From NCBI GenBank assembly GCA_023398165.1, contig JAEWSQ010000012.1:282575-346574 (forward strand): 64,000 nucleotides of DNA, given 5' to 3'. A program made the position numbers and the translations under genes. The stretch's first letter is position 1. Each line of letters opens with the position of its first letter. Source of the DNA: Spirochaetota bacterium. GTDB taxonomy: Bacteria > Spirochaetota > Spirochaetia > Treponematales > Treponemataceae. The notes beneath the pieces are model-generated. The model was given only the letters and a program-made list of their open reading frames with translations. It was not told the origin of the DNA and made no database searches. This document shows positions 9,378-18,371 of the stretch, piece after piece.

Positions 9378-10721
9378 ATGAAGAAAGTGTTGCTAGTATT
9401 AGCGGCTCTTAGTGTTCTTTGCTCTTCAATGCTGTTTGCAAATGGAACAAAAGAAGGAGCAAAAACAACTGCACCGGCAACAAAGGTAATTAACCTTTGG
9501 AGTTTTACTGATGAAGTACCGAAGATGATGGACAAATACAAGGCCCTTCATCCGGAATTTGATTATGAAGTAAAAGTAACAATCATTGCTACCACAGACG
9601 GCGCTTACCAGCCCGCTCTTGACCAGGCTTTAACAGCCGGCGGCAAAGATGCTCCTGACCTTTATACCGCAGAAAGCGCATTCGTACTGAAATATACACA
9701 GGGCGATATGGCTGACTATGCTGCAGCATACAAAGATCTCGGAATCAATGTTGACAAACTTCTGAAAGAAGCTGCTATCGCACAGTACACTGTAGATATC
9801 GGTTCTAACAAACGCGGTCTGGTAGGATTAGGCTATCAGGCAACAGGCGGTGCATTTATTTATCGCCGCAGTTTGGCTAAAAAAGTTTGGGGAACAGATG
9901 ATCCCAAAACTGTACAGACAAAGATTGGTCCGGGTTGGGACAAATTCCTTGCTGCAGCAGCTGAGCTGAAAGCTAAAGGTATTGGTATTGTTTCCGGTGA
10001 CGGTGACGTATGGCATGCTGTAGAAGGTGCAAGCAAGAAAGGTTGGATTGTTGATGGTAAACTCTATCTCGATCCGGATCGCGAAGCTTTCCTCGACATC
10101 AGTAAATCTCTTAAAGACAAGGGTTTCCACAATGATACACAGGACTGGACAGACGCTTGGTTCGCAGATATGAAAGGTATCGGACCCCAGCCTGTATTCG
10201 GTTTCTTCGGCCCTGCATGGTTGATCAACTATGTTATGGCTGGTAACTCAGGCGGAACAAAAGTTGGTGAAGGTACCTTCGGTGACTGGGCAGTATGTCA
10301 GCCTCCCGCAGGATTCTTCTGGGGCGGAACCTGGCTCGTTGCTAACAAGAACAGCCCTGTTAAAGAAGCTGTTGGTAAATTCATTGAATGGGTAACACTT
10401 GACAGCAGCAATACTGGTTTACAGTATGCTTGGGCAAATGGTACTCTCAATGGTCCTGGCGGAACAAAAGACGTTGTTGCTTCAGGTACAGTAATGGCTA
10501 AGAGCGATGGTAAACTTGATTTCTTAGGCGGACAGAACATGTTCGACGCATTCATTCCTGCAGGCGAATTCGCAACAGGACGGAATAAGACTCAGTACGA
10601 CGAAAGTATTAACAGCATTTGGCGCGGCCAGGTACGTGAATACACAGCCGGAACAAAGACCCGTGCACAGGCTATTGCAGACTTCAAGAAGCAGGTTGCC
10701 GACAACTTAGGTATTAACTGA
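9378..10721 (+). CDS. ABC sugar transporter, extracellular substrate-binding protein
   Basis: 447 residues with a signal peptide (MKKVLLVLAALSVLCSSMLFA) and mature start NGTKEG, a common spirochaete style. The mature part is a family 1 (CUT1-type) sugar-binding protein: 'INLWSFTDEVPKMMDKYK' at the start and many Trp/Gly-rich ligand-face segments. ATAGGAGGATTCTT precedes the ATG. It lies with two permease genes and the GH52 gene, so xylo-oligosaccharide is the inferred ligand. Its codon use looks more biased than its neighbours, as expected for an abundant protein. No ATPase gene is in the operon; a shared MsiK-type ATPase elsewhere is the likely energiser. Confidence 0.92.
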   Translation: MKKVLLVLAALSVLCSSMLFANGTKEGAKTTAPATKVINLWSFTDEVPKMMDKYKALHPEFDYEVKVTIIATTDGAYQPALDQALTAGGKDAPDLYTAESAFVLKYTQGDMADYAAAYKDLGINVDKLLKEAAIAQYTVDIGSNKRGLVGLGYQATGGAFIYRRSLAKKVWGTDDPKTVQTKIGPGWDKFLAAAAELKAKGIGIVSGDGDVWHAVEGASKKGWIVDGKLYLDPDREAFLDISKSLKDKGFHNDTQDWTDAWFADMKGIGPQPVFGFFGPAWLINYVMAGNSGGTKVGEGTFGDWAVCQPPAGFFWGGTWLVANKNSPVKEAVGKFIEWVTLDSSNTGLQYAWANGTLNGPGGTKDVVASGTVMAKSDGKLDFLGGQNMFDAFIPAGEFATGRNKTQYDESINSIWRGQVREYTAGTKTRAQAIADFKKQVADNLGIN

Positions 10722-10743
10722 TAAGTAATCTTTTATCAAAACT

Positions 10744-10770
10744 CAGGGTCGTCCCTCAGGGACGGCCCTG
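10744..10770 (+). terminator. Intercistronic hairpin between binding protein and permease genes
   Basis: CAGGGtCGTCCC, loop TCA, GGGACGgCCCTG, then TTTAT. The stem is GC-rich but the T tract is short. Such hairpins usually act as partial terminators or 3' stabilisers that give more binding protein than permease. Confidence 0.7.
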
Positions 10771-10808
10771 TTTATGTCGGATATTTACTACTTTTGGAGG
10801 AACCATTC

Positions 10809-11780
10809 ATGGGTAATAAAAATATAAGTTACGCCAAATGGGGATACATTTTTTGTCTTCCGTTTTTTCTTGTATTTCTTTTCTTTTCCCTTTATCCAAT
10901 TATTTATACAGCAATCTTAGGATTTACTAACTTACAGGGTGCAGGAAAAAAAACTTTCGAGTTTCTTTCCAGTCCTTTTGAAAACTACAAGATAGTTTTG
11001 ACTAATGAAGCATTTATTACATCATTGAAAAATACAGGATTAATCTGGATGTTAAATTTTATACCCCAGATTCTTCTTGCTCTGCTCTTAACCTCATGGT
11101 TTACAAACCACCGGTTTAAGATTAAAGGACAGGGAATGTTCAAGGTATTAATGTACATGCCGAACATTATCACTGCCGCTACAATTGCATTTTTGTTTAG
11201 AAATCTTTTCGGGTATCCTAAGGGACCAATCAATGACCTTTTTATGATGCTTGGTTTTATTGATGAACCGATATATTTCTGGTTGTCTGCGGGATGGTCA
11301 CGGGGTGTTATTGCGTTTATCCAGTTTTGGATGTGGTATGGTAATACTATGATCGTCTTAATTGCAGGTGTTATGGGTATTGACCCTACAATTTTTGAAG
11401 CCGCGGAAATTGACGGTGCTTCAGGAATACAGACATTCTTCCGAATTACATTACCTTCTCTACGGACAATTCTGCTGTTTACACTGGTCACAAGTTTGAT
11501 CGGCGGTTTACAGATGTTCGATATACCATTGTTATATAACCTGGGCGGACCGGATCAAAAAACGCTTACAGCGAGTGTTTGGATTTATAATCAGGCATTC
11601 TCCGGACGTTATTTCTTTAACCGCGCTTCTGCTGCAAGTATGGTACTGTTTACCGTTATTGTCGTATTAGCCTCTATAATTTTCTACATTCTTCGCGATA
11701 AGGATGCTGAGAAGATGGATAAAATAAAAAAACAAATGAGAAAAGACGCTCGAAAAATGCAGAAGGAGGCAGCACGATGA
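10809..11780 (+). CDS. ABC sugar transporter permease, first subunit (MalF/UgpA type)
   Basis: 323 residues with about six membrane helices and the CUT1 permease EAA loop ('EAAEIDGASGIQTFFRITLP', about residues 197-216), which contacts the ATPase. A strongly basic C-terminal tail follows the last helix. The start at 10809 follows TTTTGGAGGAACCATTC; an in-frame TTG at 10794 lies in the ribosome site. Its stop overlaps the next permease start by ATGA. Confidence 0.93.
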   Translation: MGNKNISYAKWGYIFCLPFFLVFLFFSLYPIIYTAILGFTNLQGAGKKTFEFLSSPFENYKIVLTNEAFITSLKNTGLIWMLNFIPQILLALLLTSWFTNHRFKIKGQGMFKVLMYMPNIITAATIAFLFRNLFGYPKGPINDLFMMLGFIDEPIYFWLSAGWSRGVIAFIQFWMWYGNTMIVLIAGVMGIDPTIFEAAEIDGASGIQTFFRITLPSLRTILLFTLVTSLIGGLQMFDIPLLYNLGGPDQKTLTASVWIYNQAFSGRYFFNRASAASMVLFTVIVVLASIIFYILRDKDAEKMDKIKKQMRKDARKMQKEAAR

Positions 11781-12625
11781 AAACCAAAATAAAACAAATG
11801 TCTCCTATCAGGAAGGTGATCGTCTACACACTCTGTATTTTTTTGGTTGTCCTGAGTATTTTCCCATTCTATACAATGTTTATTAATGCTACACGCGGAA
11901 CGTACGAAATTCAGAGTAACAGTATTTCATTGATTCCTTCCACATATGCAGTAAGCAACTGGATGGTTTTGATGAATAAGAACTTTAATCCGTTTATTGG
12001 ATTTATGAATTCTCTTATCATATCATGCGGTGTAACAGTTCTGGCAGTTTACTTTTCATCGCTTACCGCGTACGGTTTGGTTGCCTACAGCTGGAAGATG
12101 AGAAAAGCTTTCTTTACTTTCATAATGGCGGTGTTAATGATTCCTGCCCAGGTTTCGATTATTGGTTTTTTCCAATTCATGTATAAACTTGGATTAACGA
12201 ATAATTTTCTGCCTCTTATTCTACCTGCAATAGCAAGCCCTGCGACGGTTTTCTTCATGCGGCAGTATTTGCTTGCAACGCTCAGTCTCGATATTGTTAA
12301 CTGCGCACGTATTGACGGTTCAGGTGAATTTAGAACATTCAATCAGATTGTTCTTCCTATAATGCAGCCCGCTCTTGCAACACAGGCAATCTTTGCATTC
12401 GTTGGTTCGTGGAATAACCTCTTCCTGCCGTTAGTTATGCTGACAGACAGAACAAAGTATACAATGCCGATCATGGTTAACCTGCTCCGCGGCGATATTT
12501 ACCGCACAGAGTACGGTTCAGTATATCTTGCTTTGTCTCTTACTGTATTACCTCTTTTTATTGTCTACTTCCTGCTTTCACGCTACATCATAGAAGGTGT
12601 TGCTTTGGGAGCATTGAAAGAGTAG
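11777..12625 (+). CDS. ABC sugar transporter permease, second subunit (MalG/UgpE type)
   Basis: 282 residues with about six membrane helices and the EAA loop 'CARIDGSGEFRTFNQIVLP' (about 175-193). It starts inside the previous gene (ATGA, 11777-11780), so the two permeases are probably made in equal amounts and pair in the membrane. A strong terminator follows. It completes the importer except for the ATPase, which is not encoded here. Confidence 0.93.
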   Translation: MKTKIKQMSPIRKVIVYTLCIFLVVLSIFPFYTMFINATRGTYEIQSNSISLIPSTYAVSNWMVLMNKNFNPFIGFMNSLIISCGVTVLAVYFSSLTAYGLVAYSWKMRKAFFTFIMAVLMIPAQVSIIGFFQFMYKLGLTNNFLPLILPAIASPATVFFMRQYLLATLSLDIVNCARIDGSGEFRTFNQIVLPIMQPALATQAIFAFVGSWNNLFLPLVMLTDRTKYTMPIMVNLLRGDIYRTEYGSVYLALSLTVLPLFIVYFLLSRYIIEGVALGALKE

Positions 12626-12704
12626 TCAGTTTTGTCTGTTATAATAAGGACTGTTCTGTAAGGTTCAGTATATTATTATATTGTTTCTTTTTTTCTTCCT
12701 TGTG

Positions 12705-12738
12705 CCGGAATATCTTGTTAAGGTATTCCGGTTTTTTT
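12705..12738 (+). terminator. Rho-independent terminator of the sugar transporter operon
   Basis: CCGGAATATC, loop TTGTTAA, GGTATTCCGG, then TTTTTTT: a ten-pair stem with a T tract. It separates the sugar and glycerol operons. The rest of 12626-12838 holds only the glpK promoter. Confidence 0.9.
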
Positions 12739-12778
12739 GTTTTAAAAAAGAACGCAAAAGTAAAGCTGTGAAAATGTA

Positions 12779-12806
12779 TTGCAATTTATTTAAACGGTGG
12801 TAGAAT
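12779..12806 (+). promoter_or_regulatory. Promoter of the glycerol operon
   Basis: TTGCAA, a 16-base spacer and TAGAAT, located 32 bases before the glpK start. A ribosome site (CAGGAGCC) follows the promoter. No operator was recognised. Confidence 0.5.
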
Positions 12807-12838
12807 GATTCATACAATATAAAAAAACAGGAGCCGCT

Positions 12839-14359
12839 ATGAAAGCTAACGGGGAAAAATATATTCTAGCTTTGGATCAAGGAACCACATCTTCACGCGC
12901 TATTTTATTTGATCATAGTGCTAACGTCGTCTGCAGCTTAAATGAAGAATTCCCTCAGTATTTCCCTCAGCAGGGCTGGGTTGAACATAATGCAGAAGAA
13001 ATTTTCGCATCCCAGTTGAATGTTATGAAGAAAACGCTTAGAGCTTCATCAGTAAAGCCGGGAGAAATTGCCGCTATTGGTATTACAAATCAGCGTGAGA
13101 CAGTTGTTTTATGGGACAAAACCACGGGGAAGCCTGTGTACAATGCTATTGTGTGGCAGTGCAGAAGAACGGCTTCTTTATGCGAACAGCTGATTAAAAG
13201 GGGTTTAAACGAAGTAATAACAGAGAAAACCGGACTCCTGATTGATGCATATTTTTCTGCTACAAAAATTAAATGGATCCTTGATACGGTACCGGGTTTA
13301 CGTAACAGAGCAGAAAAAGGAGAAATACTTGCCGGAACAATTGATACCTGGATTATTTGGAAATTGTCAGGCGGAAAATGTCATGTAACCGACGTGACAA
13401 ATGCAAGCCGTACTATGCTGTATAATATTTATGTTCATGACTGGGATAAAGATCTTCTGTCGCTGTTTAATATTCCAGCAGCAATGCTTGCACAGGTATG
13501 TGACTCCAGCATGGTTTATTGTAATACTGATAAAGATGTATGCGGATTTTCAGTACCGATAGCTTCCGCAATCGGTGATCAGCAGGCTTCATTGTTCGGA
13601 CAGGGCTGCCAAAATCCCGGAGATTCTAAGACAACATATGGAACCGGGTGTTTTATGCTTATGAACACAGGTTTTAAACCGGTTATTTCAAAAAACAGGC
13701 TTCTTACGACAATAGCTCTCGGTTACAAGGGCGAAATTCAATATGCACTTGAGGGAAGTATTTTTATGGGCGGAGCTATTATTAAGTGGCTGCGCGATGA
13801 GTTGGGGTTAATTAAATCTGCTTCAGAATGCGATACACTTGCTCAGAGTGTTCAAAATTCCAATGGAGTCTTTCTTGTTCCTGCCTTTACCGGTTTGGGA
13901 ACACCCTACTGGGATATGTATGCCCGGGGAACAATTGTAGGTCTTACGAGGGGAGCAAAAAAGGCTCATATATGCAGAGCCGCCTTGGATGCGATTGCGT
14001 ATCAGGTAAAGGATATTATTTCCTGCATGGTTGATGATTCGGGAACAGCTCTTACATCCCTTAAAGTTGACGGCGGTGCTTCGGTGAGCGATGTTATGCT
14101 GCAGTTTCAAGCCGATATTCTTGATGCCGCAGTATTTAGACCAAGAAATGTTGAAACAACAGCGCTTGGTGCGGCTTTTCTTGCTGGTCTTGCAGTAGGT
14201 TTTTGGAATTCACCGGAGGAACTGTTGAATTTCTGGCAGATCGACAGAATGTTTACTCCAAAAATGCCGATAACAGACAGAAACAGTTTATATAAGCAGT
14301 GGCAAAAGGCTGTTGAACGGTCAAGAAAATGGGCCGAGATGGAAGCTCCCTATCTGTGA
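12839..14359 (+). CDS. glpK: Glycerol kinase
   Basis: Phosphorylates glycerol to glycerol 3-phosphate with ATP in the cytoplasm. 506 residues, normal length. The FGGY-kinase phosphate-binding start 'LALDQGTTSSRAILF', the 'GITNQRETVVLWD' segment, 'TFGTGCFMLMN'-like block (TYGTGCFMLMNTG) and C-terminal 'LKVDGGASVSDVMLQFQAD' are all present. The start at 12839 has CAGGAGCCGCT upstream. It heads an operon whose next genes encode glycerol 3-phosphate oxidation. No glycerol channel gene is in the window. Confidence 0.97.
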   Translation: MKANGEKYILALDQGTTSSRAILFDHSANVVCSLNEEFPQYFPQQGWVEHNAEEIFASQLNVMKKTLRASSVKPGEIAAIGITNQRETVVLWDKTTGKPVYNAIVWQCRRTASLCEQLIKRGLNEVITEKTGLLIDAYFSATKIKWILDTVPGLRNRAEKGEILAGTIDTWIIWKLSGGKCHVTDVTNASRTMLYNIYVHDWDKDLLSLFNIPAAMLAQVCDSSMVYCNTDKDVCGFSVPIASAIGDQQASLFGQGCQNPGDSKTTYGTGCFMLMNTGFKPVISKNRLLTTIALGYKGEIQYALEGSIFMGGAIIKWLRDELGLIKSASECDTLAQSVQNSNGVFLVPAFTGLGTPYWDMYARGTIVGLTRGAKKAHICRAALDAIAYQVKDIISCMVDDSGTALTSLKVDGGASVSDVMLQFQADILDAAVFRPRNVETTALGAAFLAGLAVGFWNSPEELLNFWQIDRMFTPKMPITDRNSLYKQWQKAVERSRKWAEMEAPYL

Positions 14360-14374
14360 GTAAAAGAGGTTTAC

Positions 14375-15847
14375 ATGAAATATGATGTTGCAGTCATCGG
14401 AGCCGGGATTACAGGCTCCTGCATTGCCCGGTATTTATCGCAATTCAAGCTATCTGTCTGCATTATTGAAAAAGAAAACGATGTTTCATGCGGAACCTCT
14501 AAAGCAAATTCCGGAATAATTCACGCAGGATACGATCCTGAGAGCGGAACACTAATGGCAAAACTAAATGTCAGAGGAAATGAGTTATACAGCACACTTG
14601 CGAAGGAAGTACATTTTACATTCAAAAGAACAGGCTCTCATGTAATAGCTTTCAATGAGGAAGAACGGAAAATAGTCCAAGTACTGTATGAGAGAGGGGT
14701 AAAAAACGGTGTAAAAGAACTACGGATAATTGACGGTACTGAACTGCGGAGTATGGAAAAATTTGTTTCAAAAGACGCTTTATGTTCCCTGTATGCACCG
14801 GAAGCAGGAATTATAAGTCCGTATGAAGCAACATGGGCAATTGCAGAAAGTGCAGTTATTAATGGAGTAAAACTATTTCTAGAAACAGAGGTTCATGGTA
14901 TAGAGAACCGCGATGAACAGGGGTATTTTACACTGCATACATCGAATTCCACTATTCGTTCGCGCTTTGTTGTTAATGCCGCCGGTCTCTATGCAGATGT
15001 TGTGAATGATATGGCCGGTGCTAGAAAATTTTGTATAAAACCCCGTAAAGGAGAATACAGTCTTCTCGATACAAAATGCTGTTTTCTTGCAAAATCCGTG
15101 CTTTTTCAAACCCCCACATCCGCCGGCAAGGGAGTTTTAGTCACTCCTACTGTGGACTATAATATATTAATCGGTCCTTCGGCAGACGAAAATTCAGAGA
15201 AAGATTTTAACGCAACTACAAGAAAGGGGCAGGAGTATATCTTTTCAAAGGCTGAAAAAACTATTCCCGACATTCCTAGAAGAAGTATTATTAATTCATT
15301 TTCAGGCTCCAGGGCAATTGCTTATGAATGCGGTGAAAATGGAAATCCCGGTGAAAAAATTGAAGATTTTATTATTGAGGAAGATATAAAAATTAAGGGA
15401 TTCATTACTGCGGGGGGTATAACTTCTCCCGGTCTCGCTTCAGCTCCGGCTGTCGCAGAATTTGTCTGCGGTCTGCTGGAAAAGGCGGGGCTTGTTTTAC
15501 GAAAAAATGAGGATTATAATCCGGTTAGAAAAGGTATAGAAAGTTTTCATGAATCCTCTGCGGAAAGAAGGGAAGAACTCATAGAGGAGAACCCTTTGTA
15601 CGGCAGAATTATATGCCGCTGTGAAATGATTACAGAAGCCGAAATAGTTAAGTCCATACATTCAGTAATCGGGGCGAGAGACCTCGATGGAGTAAAACGG
15701 CGGACAAGGGCACAAATGGGGCGCTGTCAGGGCGGATTCTGTATGCCGAGAATTACTGAAATTATCAGCAGGGAGAGGGACATCCCGATGATTTCGGTGA
15801 CAAAGAGCGGAAGAAGCTCATTTATTCTTCATAGTAAAACAAGATAA
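14375..15847 (+). CDS. GlpA-like FAD-dependent glycerol-3-phosphate dehydrogenase with BFD-type iron-sulfur domain
   Basis: 490 residues. An N-terminal FAD-binding motif (AVIGAGITGSCIAR), a DAO-type oxidoreductase body with 'SCGTSKANSGIIHAGYD', and a C-terminal BFD-like [2Fe-2S] domain with Cys in 'IICRCEMITEAEIV' and 'MGRCQGGFCMPRI'. By family and by position after glpK, it oxidises glycerol 3-phosphate to dihydroxyacetone phosphate. The next two genes look like its electron-transfer partners. In this type of operon the acceptor is probably NAD or a soluble carrier rather than a membrane quinone; that is inference. Confidence 0.85.
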   Translation: MKYDVAVIGAGITGSCIARYLSQFKLSVCIIEKENDVSCGTSKANSGIIHAGYDPESGTLMAKLNVRGNELYSTLAKEVHFTFKRTGSHVIAFNEEERKIVQVLYERGVKNGVKELRIIDGTELRSMEKFVSKDALCSLYAPEAGIISPYEATWAIAESAVINGVKLFLETEVHGIENRDEQGYFTLHTSNSTIRSRFVVNAAGLYADVVNDMAGARKFCIKPRKGEYSLLDTKCCFLAKSVLFQTPTSAGKGVLVTPTVDYNILIGPSADENSEKDFNATTRKGQEYIFSKAEKTIPDIPRRSIINSFSGSRAIAYECGENGNPGEKIEDFIIEEDIKIKGFITAGGITSPGLASAPAVAEFVCGLLEKAGLVLRKNEDYNPVRKGIESFHESSAERREELIEENPLYGRIICRCEMITEAEIVKSIHSVIGARDLDGVKRRTRAQMGRCQGGFCMPRITEIISRERDIPMISVTKSGRSSFILHSKTR

Positions 15848-15859
15848 CAGGCGGTACTG

Positions 15860-17161
15860 ATGAAAGCTGATTATTGCTATGACATAATTATCATTGGCGG
15901 AGGACCTGCCGGTCTTGCTGCCGCCTGTGCTGCCCGAGAATATGGTGTTGAAAGAGTACTTATACTTGAAAGAGATTTGAATCTCGGGGGCATACTACAG
16001 CAATGTATACATAACGGTTTCGGTCTTCATCACTTCGGAGAGGAATTAACCGGACCTGAGTATGCACTGCGGTTTATTGATAAAGTTAATGAACTCGGTA
16101 TAGAATATAAGACAGATACCATAGTGCTGGATATTACCGTGGGGCAGAAGAACTGCTTCAATGAGAGACAAAAGTATGTTACATCATTAAGTGTTAAAGA
16201 AGGGCTTCGGCAGCTGGAAACAAATGCAGTCATTCTTGCTATGGGGTGCAGAGAACGAACCCGCGGCGCTCTGGTAATTCCCGGAACAAGACCGGCAGGA
16301 ATTTTTACAGCCGGTGCAGCTCAGCGCTTTGTAAATATTGAGGGGTATTTACCGGGAAAGAGAGTTGTAATTCTCGGATCCGGCGATATTGGTCTGATTA
16401 TGGCGCGCCGTCTGACGCTTGAGGGGGCAGAAGTCCGACTTATATGCGAACTGATGAGTTTTTCAGCCGGATTGACTCGAAATATTGTTCAGTGTGTTGA
16501 GAACTTTAATATCCCGCTGAAATTTAATCATACAATTACTAAAATACACGGACGGCATAGAGTGGAGGGGGTTACGGTAAGCAAGGTAGATTCCCAACGG
16601 CGGATAATTGAAGGTACAGATGAGTATGTTGAGTGTGATACTCTGCTTCTTTCGGTGGGGCTAATACCGGAAAATGAACTATCAGTGTCGTGCGGCATAG
16701 CATTGGATGCGGCGACATCGGGTCCGGTTGTAAATGAACGCATGGAGACTTCTATAGAAGGTGTTTTTGCCTGCGGTAATGCTGTTCATGTTCATGATCT
16801 GGTGGATTTTGTAACAGAAGAAAGTATACGGGCCGGTAAAAATGCTGCTTTGTATGTTCAGAACAGTACGGTTAGAAAAAATTGTGCAATTCCGGTGCGC
16901 TCGGGAAACCGTGTAAGGTACACTATTCCGCAGCATGTTGATGCTCTCGATAATCCCTTTAAAATATTATTCAGGACAACTGATGAGTACAGAAATATTT
17001 TTATTAATGCTTACAGCAATAATAAAAAAATAAAAGCGATTAAGAAGAAAATAGTAAGGCCGGGCGAAATGATATCTGTTGATATTTTGGAAAGCGATCT
17101 CGTAAAAATTCAGCATGATATTACGATTGCTGTTGAACTTCCCGAGGAGGATATAGATTAA
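15860..17161 (+). CDS. FAD/NAD-dependent oxidoreductase of the glycerol operon
   Basis: 433 residues of pyridine nucleotide-disulfide oxidoreductase type: FAD motif 'IIIIGGGPAGLAAACAARE' at the N-terminus, second Rossmann motif 'RVVILGSGDIGLIMARRLTL' (about 170-190) for NAD(P)H, and the C-terminal FAD motif 'SIEGVFACGNAVHVHD'. No redox-active CxxC is seen between the two domains. It sits between the GlpA-like gene and the DUF1667 gene with one-base overlap to the latter, so it probably passes electrons from glycerol 3-phosphate to NAD. Substrate not proven by sequence. Confidence 0.85.
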   Translation: MKADYCYDIIIIGGGPAGLAAACAAREYGVERVLILERDLNLGGILQQCIHNGFGLHHFGEELTGPEYALRFIDKVNELGIEYKTDTIVLDITVGQKNCFNERQKYVTSLSVKEGLRQLETNAVILAMGCRERTRGALVIPGTRPAGIFTAGAAQRFVNIEGYLPGKRVVILGSGDIGLIMARRLTLEGAEVRLICELMSFSAGLTRNIVQCVENFNIPLKFNHTITKIHGRHRVEGVTVSKVDSQRRIIEGTDEYVECDTLLLSVGLIPENELSVSCGIALDAATSGPVVNERMETSIEGVFACGNAVHVHDLVDFVTEESIRAGKNAALYVQNSTVRKNCAIPVRSGNRVRYTIPQHVDALDNPFKILFRTTDEYRNIFINAYSNNKKIKAIKKKIVRPGEMISVDILESDLVKIQHDITIAVELPEEDID

Positions 17162-17553
17162 TGGCAGAGTCAAAAATGCGAGTTGAACAGATGACCTGTA
17201 TTATTTGTCCTATGGGATGCTCTATGGAAATAACACTGCTGGATGATGGTTGTGAAAAAAAAGTTCTTTCTGTAAAAGATAACAGCTGTCCCCGCGGAGA
17301 ACAGTATGCTGTAAAAGAAATACGCTTTCCTACGAGAACCTTAACCACAACAGTTGCTGTCGTAAACGGTATGCAGAGTCTTGTACCGGTAAAAACAGTT
17401 TCAGAAATTCCGAAAAATCTTCTTTTCAGCGCAATGGAAATTTTAAGGCGAATAAAAATAGAGGCTCCTGTAAAAAGGGGACAGATAATACTGCGGGATC
17501 TTTTAGGAACCTCTATCGATGTCATCGCCTGTACCGATGTTGAGAAAAATTAA
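17161..17553 (+). CDS. DUF1667 protein of the glycerol operon
   Basis: 130 residues. The N-terminus has a Cys cluster ('MTCIICPMGCSME', then Cys in 'NSCPRGEQYA') typical of DUF1667 and likely to bind a metal or iron-sulfur centre. The start overlaps the previous stop as TAATG. DUF1667 genes are usually found with the two oxidoreductase genes seen here, so it is probably the small third subunit. Its end overlaps the convergent SIMPL gene by four bases (TTAA). Confidence 0.85.
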   Translation: MAESKMRVEQMTCIICPMGCSMEITLLDDGCEKKVLSVKDNSCPRGEQYAVKEIRFPTRTLTTTVAVVNGMQSLVPVKTVSEIPKNLLFSAMEILRRIKIEAPVKRGQIILRDLLGTSIDVIACTDVEKN

Positions 17554-18245
17554 TATAGAGAGAATACAAAATTGTATGTTAGCGTAATAGTGTCATCCTC
17601 CGGAGATACTGGAGTCGGTGTTCCCTGCGCCATAGCCATGTCGGTTTTATACAAACTGTTTCTGGGGGATGACGTGTATCCTTCTTCTATTTTTATTACC
17701 TGACCAAGTTTTCTTCCTGTGCCCAATGCAAGTTTTTGCGCTTTTCTTTGAGCATCCTGTATTGCAAGGTCTCTTGCATTATCATAAGCTTCATCTGTCT
17801 TTGTTGAAAAGAAACTCAACTGCGAAAGTTGATTAGCTCCTGCCTTCAATCCTGCATCGATTACAACGTTTACAAGAGAAATATTGTGAACAATTATTGT
17901 TATAGTGTTTGAAACGCGGTAATCAGGTTTCCTTTGCGGATCGTCTTTGGTATAGCGGTAATCCTCATATACTGAATAATCCTGGGTGGAAATATCTTCT
18001 TTATTAATACCCAGTACAGATACTGCATTTTGTACGGCTGTCATTTTTTGTGCATTTTCTTCTGCAGCCAGTGACGGATCCTGATTAATGGTACTTACTG
18101 TCATTAGTATAGAGGCCGCATCAGATTTCATCGTAACTGTTCCTGTTCCGCTTACACTGATTGTGCCGTATTCCTCTTTGGTTCCTGCAGCCCATACTGA
18201 ACACAGAATACCTGTTAATGCAATGATAATTATATACTTTTTCAT
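17550..18245 (-). CDS. SIMPL (DUF541) domain exported protein
   Basis: 231 residues: signal peptide (MKKYIIIIALTGILCSVWA), mature start AGTKEEYG, then a SIMPL domain over the whole length ('ISVSGTGTVTMKSDAASILM', 'ALGTGRKLGQVIKIEEGY'). The family is widespread in the periplasm or envelope of bacteria; its exact role is not established. It is monocistronic as far as can be seen, preceded by GAAGGAGTTATT. Confidence 0.85.
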   Translation of the reverse strand: MKKYIIIIALTGILCSVWAAGTKEEYGTISVSGTGTVTMKSDAASILMTVSTINQDPSLAAEENAQKMTAVQNAVSVLGINKEDISTQDYSVYEDYRYTKDDPQRKPDYRVSNTITIIVHNISLVNVVIDAGLKAGANQLSQLSFFSTKTDEAYDNARDLAIQDAQRKAQKLALGTGRKLGQVIKIEEGYTSSPRNSLYKTDMAMAQGTPTPVSPEDDTITLTYNFVFSLY

Positions 18246-18371
18246 AATAACTCCTTCTAACGTTTCTTCTCTTCATTATAGTAACACCGGATACAATCAA
18301 AAAAAAAAAAATTTCTTGTAAAATAATATATCATGGTATAGAATTAAAAAAAAGTTTGAAAGAGGCTATAT

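Noticed and set aside
18299..18311. Run of 13 A before a chemoreceptor gene as a phase-variation switch
   Set aside because: It lies about 60 bases upstream of the start, outside the coding region, and no promoter spacing that depends on it could be recognised.
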